This document shows positions 27,195-35,193 of a stretch of 64,000 bases of DNA, in pieces. The translations under genes and the position numbers were made by a program. Under the pieces are notes generated by a model. It was given only the letters and a program-made list of their open reading frames with translations, was not told the DNA's origin and did not search any database. Numbering within the stretch: the stretch's first letter is position 1; every line of letters begins with the position of its first letter. This DNA is from Streptomyces luomodiensis (lineage in GTDB: Bacteria; Actinomycetota; Actinomycetes; Streptomycetales; Streptomycetaceae), in assembly GCF_031679605.1 (NCBI RefSeq), contig NZ_CP117522.1, positions 8,866,001 through 8,930,000 of the forward strand, written 5' to 3'.

Positions 27195-28037
27195 GTGTCA
27201 CCCACGACCGAACCCCCCTCCGCCGGCCCGGCCGGCGCGGACCGCCCCGCCCTGCGGGCCGACTGCGGCAGCTGCTTCGGACTGTGCTGTGTCGCCCTGC
27301 CCTTCGCGGCCTCGGCCGACTTCGCGATCGGCAAGGACGCGGGAGAGCCCTGCCGCCACCTCCGGTCCGACTTCCGCTGCGGCATCCACGCCCGGCTGCG
27401 GGAGCGGGGCTTCTCCGGCTGTACGGTCTACGACTGCTTCGGCGCCGGGCAGAAGGTCTCCCAGCTCACCTTCGAGGGCCGCGACTGGCGGCGGCACCCC
27501 GAAACGGCCGCCGAGATGTTCGCCGTCTTCCCCGTCGTGCGCCACCTCCATGAGCTGCTCTGGTACCTCACCGAGGCCCTGACCCTGCCCGCCGCCCGGC
27601 CCGTCCACGGCGCGCTGCGCCAGGCGCTGCACGAGACGGAGCGCCTCACCCTCGGGAGCGCCGCCGAGCTGAGGGAGCTGGATCTGGCGGCCCACCGCGA
27701 CCAGGTCAATCAGCTGCTGCTGCGGACGAGCGACCTGGTGCGGGCCCGGATACCGGGCAGGAAGAAGAACCGCAGGGGAGCCGATCTGATCGGCGCCGAC
27801 CTCCGCGGAGCCGATCTGCGGGGTGCCAACCTCCGCGGGGCCCGTCTCATCGCGGCCGGCCTCGAACGGGCCGATCTGACCTCGGCCGATCTGATCGGGG
27901 CCGACCTCCGCGACGCCGATCTGAGCGGGGCCGACCTCCGGGGAGCCGTCTTCCTCACCCAGGCCCAGCTGAACGCGGCCCGGGGCGACGCCGCCACCCG
28001 GCTGCCACCGGCCCTCACCCGCCCCGTCCACTGGTGA
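27195..28037 (+). CDS. Cys-cluster protein fused to a pentapeptide-repeat domain
   Basis: A 280-residue protein. The N-terminal ~85 residues contain eight Cys (24, 27, 31, 32, 53, 62, 76, 81) in a CxxCxxxCC...C...C...C...C pattern that resembles the metal-binding YkgJ-type cluster. A helical middle follows. Residues ~190-262 are about eleven pentapeptide repeats of the A(D/N)LxG type (GADLRGADLRGANLRGARL), which form a right-handed quadrilateral helix. Known pentapeptide proteins can mimic DNA or act as scaffolds. The GTG at 27195 follows a GGGAGAG site. The role is unknown. The two-domain layout is the notable point. Confidence 0.75.
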   Translation: MSPTTEPPSAGPAGADRPALRADCGSCFGLCCVALPFAASADFAIGKDAGEPCRHLRSDFRCGIHARLRERGFSGCTVYDCFGAGQKVSQLTFEGRDWRRHPETAAEMFAVFPVVRHLHELLWYLTEALTLPAARPVHGALRQALHETERLTLGSAAELRELDLAAHRDQVNQLLLRTSDLVRARIPGRKKNRRGADLIGADLRGADLRGANLRGARLIAAGLERADLTSADLIGADLRDADLSGADLRGAVFLTQAQLNAARGDAATRLPPALTRPVHW

Positions 28038-28071
28038 CCGCCCGCTGCCCGGGTGTGCGACCCTGACTGCC

Positions 28072-29247
28072 ATGTCCGACACCGTCGACGCGCCCGTGAT
28101 CCGTGCCGATGAGCCCGGGTCGTTCGCCCGGAGTGTGCTGGCCGAGCGCCATCCGGCGCTGATCGAGAAGGTGCGCGACGCCTTCCCGTACGGCCCCGAA
28201 CAGCACCGCGCCCTCGACGCGCTGCGCGACAACAGCGCCGAGGGCACCATCCCCCCGCTCGCCCCCACCGCCTACGACCACGACCGGTGGGAGGTGTGGG
28301 GCCGGGAGCACTTCGGCCGGTCCTGGTTCGACGTCCCGTTCCTGTGGGCGGAGAGCTACTTCTACCGCCGGCTCCTGGAGGCCGTGGGCTACTTCGCCGA
28401 CGGCCCCTGGCGGGGCATCGATCCGTTCCGTCCCTTCAAACAGGCCGAGCTGCACACCCCTCAGGCCGAGGCCGAGCTGGCCGCGCTCGATGACGTCCTG
28501 CGCCGGCCCGCCGGCGAACAGGCCCAGGTGCTGGTGCACGGCTCGTTGTGGGGCAACCGCGCGGACCTGGGCTTCCGCCTCTCCGCCACGGGCGCGGAGG
28601 CGACCGGCGCCGCCACCCCGCCCCTGGTCGCGGACGACGCGGAGGCGCTGTGGTCGCTGCTGCCGGTCGGCTCCCCGGCCACGCTGTGCGTGGTGGCGGA
28701 CAACGCCGGACGGGAGCTGCTCCCCGACCTCGTCCTCATCGACCATGTGCTCCACCACGGGCGTGCCGAGCGGGTGGTGCTCCAGGTGAAGCCGTATCCG
28801 TACTACGTCTCCGACGCCACCACGGAGGACGTGGTCGACTGTCTGCGCCGGCTGGCCGGGGCGAAGGGCGCCGCGGCCGGGGTCGGCGGACGGCTGTGGG
28901 CGGCCCTCGGCGACGGGCGGCTCACGGTGCGGGCGCACGACTTCTTCCGCGCACCGCTGCCGTACCAGGAGATGCCGGGCGATCTGCGGCGTGAGTTCGC
29001 CGGGGCCACGCTCACCGTGATGAAGGGCGATCTGAACTACCGCCGCCTCGTCGGCGACCGGATGTGGCCCCCGACCACCTCCTTCGCCGACCGCACCGGG
29101 TACTTCCCCGGCCCGGTGGCCGCACTGCGCACCCTGAAGTCGGATGTGATCGTCGGACTCGACGAGCCGACCGTGGCCACGCTGGACGCGCGGGAGGACC
29201 GGTGGCGCACCAGTGGCGCCCATGCGCTGATCCAGGTACGGGGGTGA
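28072..29247 (+). CDS. ARMT1-like damage-control phosphatase (DUF89)
   Basis: A 391-residue protein of the DUF89/ARMT1 family, metal-dependent phosphatases that remove damaged or surplus sugar and cofactor phosphates. Recognisable blocks are SLWGNRADLGF, VADNAGRELLPDLVLIDH (the Asp-Asn metal site), MKGDLNYRRLVGD and LRTLKSDVIVGL. Length and motif order match the family. ATG 28072 lies 34 bp after the pentapeptide gene, so the two may be cotranscribed. The natural substrate in actinobacteria is not established. Confidence 0.85.
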   Translation: MSDTVDAPVIRADEPGSFARSVLAERHPALIEKVRDAFPYGPEQHRALDALRDNSAEGTIPPLAPTAYDHDRWEVWGREHFGRSWFDVPFLWAESYFYRRLLEAVGYFADGPWRGIDPFRPFKQAELHTPQAEAELAALDDVLRRPAGEQAQVLVHGSLWGNRADLGFRLSATGAEATGAATPPLVADDAEALWSLLPVGSPATLCVVADNAGRELLPDLVLIDHVLHHGRAERVVLQVKPYPYYVSDATTEDVVDCLRRLAGAKGAAAGVGGRLWAALGDGRLTVRAHDFFRAPLPYQEMPGDLRREFAGATLTVMKGDLNYRRLVGDRMWPPTTSFADRTGYFPGPVAALRTLKSDVIVGLDEPTVATLDAREDRWRTSGAHALIQVRG

Positions 29248-29251
29248 GCCG

Positions 29252-29285
29252 CGCGCCCCTCACCGCTGAAGGGTGAGGGACGCGC
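29252..29285. terminator. Hairpin terminator between convergent genes
   Basis: CCCTCACC (29257-29264) pairs with GGTGAGGG (29272-29279), extended by a GC-rich outer stem with one bulged A. It lies between the ARMT1-like gene and the first small secreted-protein gene. Confidence 0.7.
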
Positions 29286-29323
29286 TGGTTCAGCGGTGGC
29301 GACCGCCGCCGGTTCCGCGGAGG

Positions 29324-29569
29324 TTACCCGCCGATGTTGTTGACGCAGGTGGCGCCGATGTTGATGTCACCGCTCGGGGCTCCCCAGCCACCGGACATGG
29401 CCCACCCGTTGCTGGTGTCGCACTTGTTGCTCTGGAAGATGAAGGTGGAGACGTCGAAGCTGGTGGGGGCTGTCCCGCTGGTGCCGTTGGCGACCGCGGT
29501 GCCGGTGCCGAGGAGTACCAGAGTGCCTGCGGCCGCGGTCAGCAGGGCGGCCTTCTTCCTGATCTGCAT
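29324..29569 (-). CDS. Small secreted protein, paralogue 1
   Basis: An 81-residue preprotein. A Sec signal peptide covers residues 1 to about 28 (MQIRKKAALL, then Ala/Leu-rich, ending TAVANG). The mature peptide of about 53 residues has the conserved blocks FDVSTFIFQSNKCDT and SGDINIGATC, with two Cys that could form one disulfide. It ends NNIGG. A perfect GGAGGAATCC site precedes ATG 29569. It is a close paralogue of the gene at 29793-30089, 469 bp away. I do not recognise it as a chaplin or rodlin by sequence. A surface or extracellular structural role is a guess based on size and export. Confidence 0.8.
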   Translation of the reverse strand: MQIRKKAALLTAAAGTLVLLGTGTAVANGTSGTAPTSFDVSTFIFQSNKCDTSNGWAMSGGWGAPSGDINIGATCVNNIGG

Positions 29570-29610
29570 GGATTCCTCCGTCAATGAGGCGCAGTATGAA
29601 CTGACATCAT

Positions 29611-29656
29611 GATTTAACGGAAGAAAGACCATTGAAGTCTGGTAAGCACACCGGAG
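29611..29656 (-). promoter_or_regulatory. Conserved upstream block of secreted paralogue 1
   Basis: Reading on the minus strand, CTCCGGTGTGCTTACC is followed by 21 bases and then CGTTAAATC. The same two blocks with the same spacing precede the second paralogue. They lie about 42 bp before the ATG and do not resemble the usual TTGACA/TAnnnT pattern, so an alternative sigma factor is possible. Confidence 0.5.
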
Positions 29657-29792
29657 AGTGACCCGTCCAGCGCATGATTCCCCCTCGGTCACCCCGAATG
29701 GTGGCATCGGAAACGACATGCTCCCCCCACCGCTGCGAGGTGGGGGGAGCGCGTCGAGTCGGCGACCTCGGTCGCCGCCGGTTCCGCGGAGG

Positions 29793-30089
29793 TCAGCCGC
29801 CGATGTGGTTGAGGCAGGTGGCGCCGATGTTGATGTCACCGCTCGGGCCGAGCCCGCCCACGGACCAGGCGCTCCCGTTGTTGGTGTCGCACTTGTTGCT
29901 CTGGAAGATGAAGGTGGAGACGTCGAGGTTGGTGGGGCCTGTGGGGGCTCCGCTGGTTCGGTCGGAGCCGCCGCCGTAACCGCCGCCGTAACCGCTGCCT
30001 CCGCCGTTGGCAGCCGCGGTGCCGGTGCCGAGGAGCGCCAGGGCGCCGGCGGTCGCGGCCAGCAGGGCGGCCTTCTTCGCGATCTGCAT
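29793..30089 (-). CDS. Small secreted protein, paralogue 2
   Basis: A 98-residue preprotein with the same plan as its neighbour: signal peptide MQIAKKAALL to about residue 28, then a Gly/Tyr-rich insert (GSGYGGGYGGGSD) absent from paralogue 1, then LDVSTFIFQSNKCDT and SGDINIGATC, ending NHIGG. The two Cys are conserved. The GGAGGAATCC site and upstream block are also duplicated. The duplication is therefore of a whole transcription unit. The Gly/Tyr insert resembles low-complexity segments of adhesive or structural proteins, but function is unknown. Confidence 0.8.
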   Translation of the reverse strand: MQIAKKAALLAATAGALALLGTGTAAANGGGSGYGGGYGGGSDRTSGAPTGPTNLDVSTFIFQSNKCDTNNGSAWSVGGLGPSGDINIGATCLNHIGG

Positions 30090-30133
30090 GGATTCCTCCG
30101 AGTCGAGTCGCAGTGCGAGATGTGTCTGACGAT

Positions 30134-30179
30134 CCGATTTAACGAAGGAGAACAGGCGAAAACCGGGTAAGCGCACCGG
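30134..30179 (-). promoter_or_regulatory. Conserved upstream block of secreted paralogue 2
   Basis: CTCCGGTGCGCTTACC, 21 bases, then CGTTAAATC on the minus strand, matching the block at 29611-29656 in both elements and spacing while the spacer itself has diverged. Confidence 0.5.
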
Positions 30180-30196
30180 AGGGTGGTCCGTCCGGC

Positions 30197-31123
30197 CTAC
30201 GACATCTTCTGGCCGGAGCGGAGGCCGGCCGCCCGCGCGAGGGCGTCCCGGCACGCCAGGATCGCGGGGTGCCGGTTGCTCCCGCGGCGTACGACGGTGA
30301 AGATGCGGCGGGTGCGCCGGCCGCGCGGAAGCCGCCGCAGCGGGACCGACGGGCGCTGTCCGCTCCAGACGAGGTCGGGAAGGAAGGCGGCGGCGTGTTT
30401 CTGCTCGACGAGGCGGAGGTGGAGCAGGAGGTCGGCGGTCTCGAACCGTACGTCGGGTTCGAAACCGGCGTCGCGGCACAGCGTCACCGCCCAGTGCCGC
30501 GCGGCCGTGCCTTCGGGCTCCATCACCCAGGGGTGGTGGGCGAGTGAACGCAGCGCCGCCGTCGGGCCATCGGCGTCCGGGCGGCCGGCCCCGTGGGGCA
30601 GCGCGAGGTGCAGGGGGTCGTCGAGCAGGTCCTCCTGTTCGAGTTCGGCGGGCCGCGCATTGGGATTGCCGGGATATTCCTCGGCGAGGACCAGGTCGAA
30701 GTCGCGGGCTTGCAGGGCGGGCAGGGACTTTTCCGGTTCCATGTGCGTGACGTGGACGCGCAGCCGCGGATGGCGGGCGCGCAGCAGATCGAGGGTGGCC
30801 GGGACCAGGGTCAGCGCGGCCGTCTGGAACGAGGCGATGCGCAGGGTGCCGGTCAGGTCGGTCAGGGACGCGGCGATGTCCGCCTCCGCGCGCTCCAGGC
30901 GTTCGAGGATCACCTCGGTGTGGGCCACGAGGATCTCCGCCTGCTCGGTCAGCCGTACCCGCCGCCCGACCGGCTCCAGCAGGCGGACGCCGACCTCCGA
31001 TTCCAGCTGCGAGAGCTGCTGGGAGACGGAGGAGGGGGCGTAGGACAGGGCCGCGGCGACGGCCGCGAGGGTGCCGCGGCGCTTGAGCTCACGCAGCAGG
31101 CGCAGCCGGTGCAGGTCGAACAT
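30197..31123 (-). CDS. LysR-family regulator next to the diaminopropionate lyase gene
   Basis: A 308-residue LysR regulator. The N-terminal helix-turn-helix is LHRLRLLRELKRRGTLAAVA with SSVSQQLSQLESEVG, followed by an effector-binding domain. The ATG at 31123 is preferred; an in-frame ATG at 31141 is possible but would place the operator dyad inside the gene. Divergent from the gene at 31199, whose promoter region contains the dyad CATCGG-N5-CCGATG. It probably controls the lyase and LysE-type exporter. Confidence 0.87.
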   Translation of the reverse strand: MFDLHRLRLLRELKRRGTLAAVAAALSYAPSSVSQQLSQLESEVGVRLLEPVGRRVRLTEQAEILVAHTEVILERLERAEADIAASLTDLTGTLRIASFQTAALTLVPATLDLLRARHPRLRVHVTHMEPEKSLPALQARDFDLVLAEEYPGNPNARPAELEQEDLLDDPLHLALPHGAGRPDADGPTAALRSLAHHPWVMEPEGTAARHWAVTLCRDAGFEPDVRFETADLLLHLRLVEQKHAAAFLPDLVWSGQRPSVPLRRLPRGRRTRRIFTVVRRGSNRHPAILACRDALARAAGLRSGQKMS

Positions 31124-31138
31124 CGGTACTCCGCGAAT

Positions 31139-31155
31139 CATCGGAATGGCCGATG
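31139..31155. promoter_or_regulatory. 17-bp palindromic LysR-type operator
   Basis: CATCGG (31139-31144), five bases, CCGATG (31150-31155): a perfect dyad between the divergent LysR and lyase genes. Its size and position match a LysR recognition site. Confidence 0.55.
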
Positions 31156-31198
31156 AGTATAGGTCGAGAACATTCGCTGGACCCGATCGTAGGAGGCA

Positions 31199-32335
31199 GT
31201 GGACCCTGGACGGGTGTCCGAAAACGCTTCCTCCCTCTGTGCGCTGCCGTGGTCCGTACGGCCCGGCGCCCGCACCTGGCGGTGTGCGCCCGCCCCCGCC
31301 GAGGTGCGCGACTTCCATACCGCGCTGCCCGGCTACACGCCCACCCCGCTGACCGAACTCCCGCCGCTGGCGGCGGAGTTGCGGGTCGGCCGGGTCTTCG
31401 TCAAGGACGAGTCATGCCGTCTGGGGCTGCCCGCGTTCAAGGCGCTGGGCGCGTCCTGGGCGGTCCACCGCGCCCTCGCCGAACGGGCCACGAGCGGCGA
31501 ACCGGGCCCGGTCACCCTGGTGACCGCCACCGACGGCAACCACGGCCGCGCGGTGGCGCGGATGGCGCGCCTGTTCGGGCAGCGCGCCCACGTCTTCGTG
31601 CCCCGGGGGGTGCACCGGCGGGCCGTGGCGGCCATCGCCGCCGAGGGGGCGCGGGTCACCGAGGTCCCGGGGCCGTACGACGAGGCGGTGCGCCTGGCGG
31701 CCGAGGCGGCTGCCGGACCGGCGGCGGTCCTGGTCCAGGACACGGCCTGGCCGGGCTATGAGCGGATCCCGGGGTGGATCGTCGAGGGCTACTCCACCCT
31801 CTGTGCCGAGATCGACGAGCAGCTGGCGGCCGAAGGGGCCGCCCGGGGCCCCGACCTCGTCTCCGTACCGGTGGGTGTGGGGTCCCTGGCCCAAGCCGTG
31901 GTCACCCACTACCGCAGCCGCCCGTCCGGGCGGACTCCGGCGCTGCTGTCGGTGGAGCCGCGGGCCGCGGCCTGCGTCCTGGAAAGCCTCACCCTCGGCA
32001 CACCCGTCAGCGTCACCACCGGTGACACCGCGATGGCCGGGCTGAACTGCGGCACCCCGTCCAGTATCGCCTGGCCCTGTCTCCGGGGCGGGCTGGACGC
32101 CGCCGTCGCCGTCTCCGATCCCGACAGCGCCCGCGCGGTCGCCCGCCTCGCCGCGCTCGGCGTCGCCTCGGGCCCCTGCGGGGCCGCGGCGCTCGCCGGT
32201 GTGCGCGCGGCGCTCACCGGCGAGGGCGCGGAGGAGCGCCGTGCGGCGCTGGGGCTCGGCCCGTCCTCGGTGGTCGTGCTGCTGAGCACCGAAGGCCCGG
32301 CCGCCAACCCGCACTCCGCCACCACCGACCGCTGA
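31199..32335 (+). CDS. dpaL: PLP-dependent diaminopropionate ammonia-lyase-like enzyme
   Basis: A 378-residue fold-type II PLP enzyme. The Schiff-base Lys is in GLPAFKALGASW (about residue 81), the Asn-rich cofactor loop is TDGNHGRAVARMA, and the Gly-rich phosphate loop is VPVGVGSLAQAV. The pattern GLNCGTPSSIAWP is typical of YgeX/DpaL, which converts 2,3-diaminopropionate to pyruvate and ammonia. The start is uncertain: GTG 31199 has AGGAGG only two bases away, GTG 31214 has it rather far. The divergent LysR and the following LysE-type exporter suggest detoxification or catabolism of a diamino acid. Confidence 0.8.
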   Translation: MDPGRVSENASSLCALPWSVRPGARTWRCAPAPAEVRDFHTALPGYTPTPLTELPPLAAELRVGRVFVKDESCRLGLPAFKALGASWAVHRALAERATSGEPGPVTLVTATDGNHGRAVARMARLFGQRAHVFVPRGVHRRAVAAIAAEGARVTEVPGPYDEAVRLAAEAAAGPAAVLVQDTAWPGYERIPGWIVEGYSTLCAEIDEQLAAEGAARGPDLVSVPVGVGSLAQAVVTHYRSRPSGRTPALLSVEPRAAACVLESLTLGTPVSVTTGDTAMAGLNCGTPSSIAWPCLRGGLDAAVAVSDPDSARAVARLAALGVASGPCGAAALAGVRAALTGEGAEERRAALGLGPSSVVVLLSTEGPAANPHSATTDR

Positions 32336-32422
32336 CATCCCGACCCCCGAAAGACCCACCGCGTTGAACGACCGCACCCCCACCCCGCCGCCGACCGGTC
32401 CGACCCGGAGGAGGGCGGCGGC

Positions 32423-33103
32423 ATGCTGACCCATTTCGCGGCCGCCATCGGTGTCCTGGGTCTGCTGACCGTCGTGCCCGGCCCGGACATGGCGGTGGTG
32501 ACCCGGCGTGCCATCGAGGCCGGCCGCGCGGACGCGTTGCGGACCGTGGGCGGGATCGCGACCGGGCTGCTGGTCTGGGGCGCGCTCACCGTGGCCGGTC
32601 TCGCGGCCGTGCTGGCCGCCTCACCCGCGGCCTACCTGGCCGTCAAGCTGCTGGGCGCCGGCTATCTGGTGTTCCTGGGCGTACGGGCGCTGTGGCACAA
32701 CCGCCGGGCCGCCACCGCCCCGGCCGAAACCGGCACCGGCACCGGCACCGAAACCGGCGCCGAAACCGGCACCGGCACCGGCACCGAAACCGGCACCCGC
32801 GCCACCGCCGGGAGCCCGTGGCGTACCGGCCTGATCAGCAATGTCCTCAACCCGAAGATCGCCGTCAGCTACACCGGCCTGCTCCCCACACTGGCCCCGC
32901 CCCGGCTGCCGGCCGCCTGGGCCATGACGCTGCTCGTCCTGCTCCACGCCGGCCTCACCCTCGCCTGGCTGAGCGGCTATGTGCTCCTGCTGTCCAAGGC
33001 CGGGCCAGTCCTCCGCACGCCGCGGGTCCACCGCGCGCTCGGGTGGACCACGGGCGTGGTGCTGATCGGCTTCGGCCTCGCGGTCGCGACCACCTCCGCT
33101 TGA
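32423..33103 (+). CDS. LysE-family amino-acid exporter
   Basis: A 226-residue membrane protein of the LysE/RhtB family: the N-terminal VVPGPDMAVVTRRAIEAG motif, about six TM helices and the NPKIAVSYTGLLP motif. The loop between the third and fourth helices is expanded by an imperfect 12-residue duplication of Glu-Thr-Gly units encoded by a 36-bp tandem repeat. ATG 32423 follows GGAGGAGGGCGG. It lies 87 bp after dpaL and could export surplus amino acids such as lysine, homoserine or diaminopropionate; the substrate is inferred from context only. Confidence 0.85.
   Translation: MLTHFAAAIGVLGLLTVVPGPDMAVVTRRAIEAGRADALRTVGGIATGLLVWGALTVAGLAAVLAASPAAYLAVKLLGAGYLVFLGVRALWHNRRAATAPAETGTGTGTETGAETGTGTGTETGTRATAGSPWRTGLISNVLNPKIAVSYTGLLPTLAPPRLPAAWAMTLLVLLHAGLTLAWLSGYVLLLSKAGPVLRTPRVHRALGWTTGVVLIGFGLAVATTSA
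32726..32797 (+). repeat. In-frame 36-bp tandem duplication built of GGCACC units
   Basis: The 36-bp block at 32726-32761 repeats at 32762-32797 with one difference near the unit end (GGCGCC versus GGCACC). Each block is itself made of GAAACC followed by GGCACC repeats and encodes ETGTGTGTETG-type sequence in a cytoplasmic loop of the LysE exporter. Confidence 0.85.
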
Positions 33104-33151
33104 TCGGCCCGGGTCTCACGGCCCCACGGCCGGCGGTGGCCGGGGCGGCCG

Positions 33152-33607
33152 TCAGCGGGGGACCAGCCAGGGCCACTGCGGCAGCGGGCTGCCCGTCTCG
33201 ATCAGCGACTTCAGATTGGACAGCACCGCGGCCCAGCCGTGGGCCGCGATGGCCCGCTCGGTCTCGTCCGGCAGGTTCTCATGGGTCACGGTCAGCCGGA
33301 CGATGTCGCCGTGCGGCTCGATGTCGAAGGTGACCCGGGAAGGCTCGGCGGCGGCGGCCGCGTCGGGCAGGGCCCAGGTGGTCACCAGCCGGGTGGGCGG
33401 TGAGCTCGCCACGACCGTGCCGACGACGTCGGCGATACCGGAGCCGTCCGTCCGCCGGTGTTCCCACGCGGAGCCGGCCTGCCAGTCCGACACGTTGTGG
33501 TGGTCCCAGTACTCGGCCGTGAGGTCGGCGTCGGTCAGCGTGTGCCAGACCTTCTCCGCCGTGCCCTCGATATAGATGACGTACCTGAACGCCGGTCTGT
33601 CGGCCAT
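33152..33607 (-). CDS. SRPBCC/AHSA1-family protein
   Basis: A 151-residue START/Bet v1-like protein (FRYVIYIEGTAEKVWHTLTDADLTAEYW, shown in part: AEKVWHTLTDADLTAEYW; later VRLTVTHENLPDETERAI). This AHSA1-like family has a hydrophobic pocket and often sits with ArsR or DinB-type genes. ATG 33607. It is the last of three minus-strand genes with a DinB-fold and a maleylpyruvate-isomerase-like protein, and the short gaps suggest an operon. Ligand unknown. Confidence 0.85.
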   Translation of the reverse strand: MADRPAFRYVIYIEGTAEKVWHTLTDADLTAEYWDHHNVSDWQAGSAWEHRRTDGSGIADVVGTVVASSPPTRLVTTWALPDAAAAAEPSRVTFDIEPHGDIVRLTVTHENLPDETERAIAAHGWAAVLSNLKSLIETGSPLPQWPWLVPR

Positions 33608-33653
33608 CGCTTCCTCCGCTCGTCGTGCCGGGTGATGGTGTCGCGATTCCGCC

Positions 33654-34160
33654 CTACCGCCTGCGGATCGTGCCGCGGATGAACGCCGCCTGCCCCGCGT
33701 GTTGCAGATCGTCGGCGATCACGCTGATCAGCCGGACGCCGAGGCTCACCGGCGGTGTCCACCGCTCGTCCACGATCCGGTCCAGATCGTGGTCCCGCAG
33801 CCCGCGCACGAAGGCGAGTGTGTTCTCGTGCACCGCGTCGTAGTACCCGGTGAGCAGCTCGGCGTCCGCCCGCACCGCCGCCACGTCCTTGCTCCGGTGG
33901 CCGTAGCCGGTGGCCTCCGGCGGGAACGGCAGGCCGAACCGCTCGGCCCAGCCCTCGGACGTCCACAGCTGCTCGGTGCCGGCCGCGTCGGCGATGTGGT
34001 CGTCCTGGACCCGGGTCAGATGCCACACCAGCCAGGCGATCGAATTGGCCCCGCTGTCCAGCCGCACGGCCAGCTCGTCCGCCGAGAGCCCGGCCACGGC
34101 CGCGTGCACCTCCTCACCCACCCGCTCGAAGGCGTCGGCCAGCAGATCGGCGCTGTTCAT
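33654..34160 (-). CDS. DinB-like / DUF664 protein, probably thiol-dependent
   Basis: A 168-residue four-helix-bundle protein of the DinB superfamily. Metal-site His residues appear in WLVWHLTRVQDDH and DDLQHAGQA, the usual DinB/DUF664 positions. In actinobacteria many such proteins are mycothiol- or bacillithiol-dependent S-transferases. ATG 34160 is preceded by GAGGGAGCC. It sits between the SRPBCC and maleylpyruvate-isomerase-like genes. Confidence 0.82.
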   Translation of the reverse strand: MNSADLLADAFERVGEEVHAAVAGLSADELAVRLDSGANSIAWLVWHLTRVQDDHIADAAGTEQLWTSEGWAERFGLPFPPEATGYGHRSKDVAAVRADAELLTGYYDAVHENTLAFVRGLRDHDLDRIVDERWTPPVSLGVRLISVIADDLQHAGQAAFIRGTIRRR

Positions 34161-34247
34161 TCGCGGCTCCCTCGCTCGTGGTTACCTCCCGGCCATGGTT
34201 TCACCCCGCGGCGCGGGCCGCGGGGTGCCGACTCGCCGGGAGGCGAT

Positions 34248-35084
34248 TCACACGGGCGGGACGAGGGTGAAGTAGCGGTCGAGCACCGCATGGTCGCCCG
34301 TCACCTTCTCGAGCCGGTCCGCTGGGAGCCGCCGCCACAGGAACAGCGCCAGATCGGAGGCGGTCCCGGCCAGTTCGACAGCGCGGGACGCGTCGTCGGC
34401 GCCCTCGTCCGCCGCGCCCTCGTCCGCGGCGCCCGTGGTGAGCCGGACATCATCGCCGTCGAACCGGACCGTCCACAGCCCCGGACCGTCGGTCCGGCGG
34501 AACCGGAACCGCTCACCCGCGCCGGGAGGGGCCTCCCGCCACGCCCGCCGGGCCGGTGCCATCACCTCGAACGTCTGGGCCACGGCGTCCGCCGCGAGGT
34601 CGGGCTCGATCGGCCGGGCCGGTCCGCCGGCCGCCTGCTCGGCGTCCCAGCGGTGCAGGGCCGCCTCGATGGTCTGCATCCGCAGCCAGAATCCCGCCGT
34701 CCGCTCCGCCGACCAGGTCCACACCGCCGCGTCCGGGTCACCGCTCCTGAACAGCGCCTCGAGCCGGGCGGCCCCCTCGGCGAACCAGTCGACGAGGCCC
34801 ACCGGCACCGGGCCGTGATGCGGTGCGCCGGTGAGCCCCGGCCAGCCCGTGCGGTCCTCGGGAAGGTCGAAGAGGGTGACGTCGGTGAGGTCCGGCTGCT
34901 GGGTGAGCCGCTCCCGGATCACACGGGCGATCAGCCGGTGCACCCCGCCCAGGTGCAGTACCAGATCCGACATCGTCCAGCCGGGGCAGGAGGGAATCAG
35001 TGGCGCGTCCGCCCCGTCGGCGGCGCCACGGGCCACCTGCTCGAACGCCACGATCTCACGATGGAAATGGGCTGAATAGTCCAT
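34248..35084 (-). CDS. Maleylpyruvate isomerase-family, mycothiol-dependent-type protein
   Basis: A 278-residue protein. The N-terminal DinB-like domain contains PSCPGWTMSDLVLHLGGVHR and the later METAL-type region TIEAALHRWDAEQA, both typical of the mycothiol-dependent maleylpyruvate isomerase family. The C-terminal domain is the MDMPI C-terminal fold. A short acidic repeat (ADEGAADEGADD) lies in a loop. First gene of the three-gene unit; ATG 35084. The real reaction is unknown, since most family members are not maleylpyruvate isomerases. Confidence 0.82.
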   Translation of the reverse strand: MDYSAHFHREIVAFEQVARGAADGADAPLIPSCPGWTMSDLVLHLGGVHRLIARVIRERLTQQPDLTDVTLFDLPEDRTGWPGLTGAPHHGPVPVGLVDWFAEGAARLEALFRSGDPDAAVWTWSAERTAGFWLRMQTIEAALHRWDAEQAAGGPARPIEPDLAADAVAQTFEVMAPARRAWREAPPGAGERFRFRRTDGPGLWTVRFDGDDVRLTTGAADEGAADEGADDASRAVELAGTASDLALFLWRRLPADRLEKVTGDHAVLDRYFTLVPPV

Positions 35085-35136
35085 GGCAGCACTCTGTCAG
35101 GTGGCTTCCGCGCTCGGCCAGTTGCTTTGTTTAATT

Positions 35137-35152
35137 CACCTGTTTTAAGGTG
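35137..35152. promoter_or_regulatory. Short dyad upstream of the TetR-ferredoxin-P450 operon
   Basis: CACCT (35137-35141), six AT-rich bases, AGGTG (35148-35152), in an unusually AT-rich patch just before the TetR gene. It could be an autoregulatory operator. Confidence 0.35.
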
Positions 35153-35193
35153 GCGTCGACAGCTCACGCGAACGATCCAGACCGGAGGCCACG

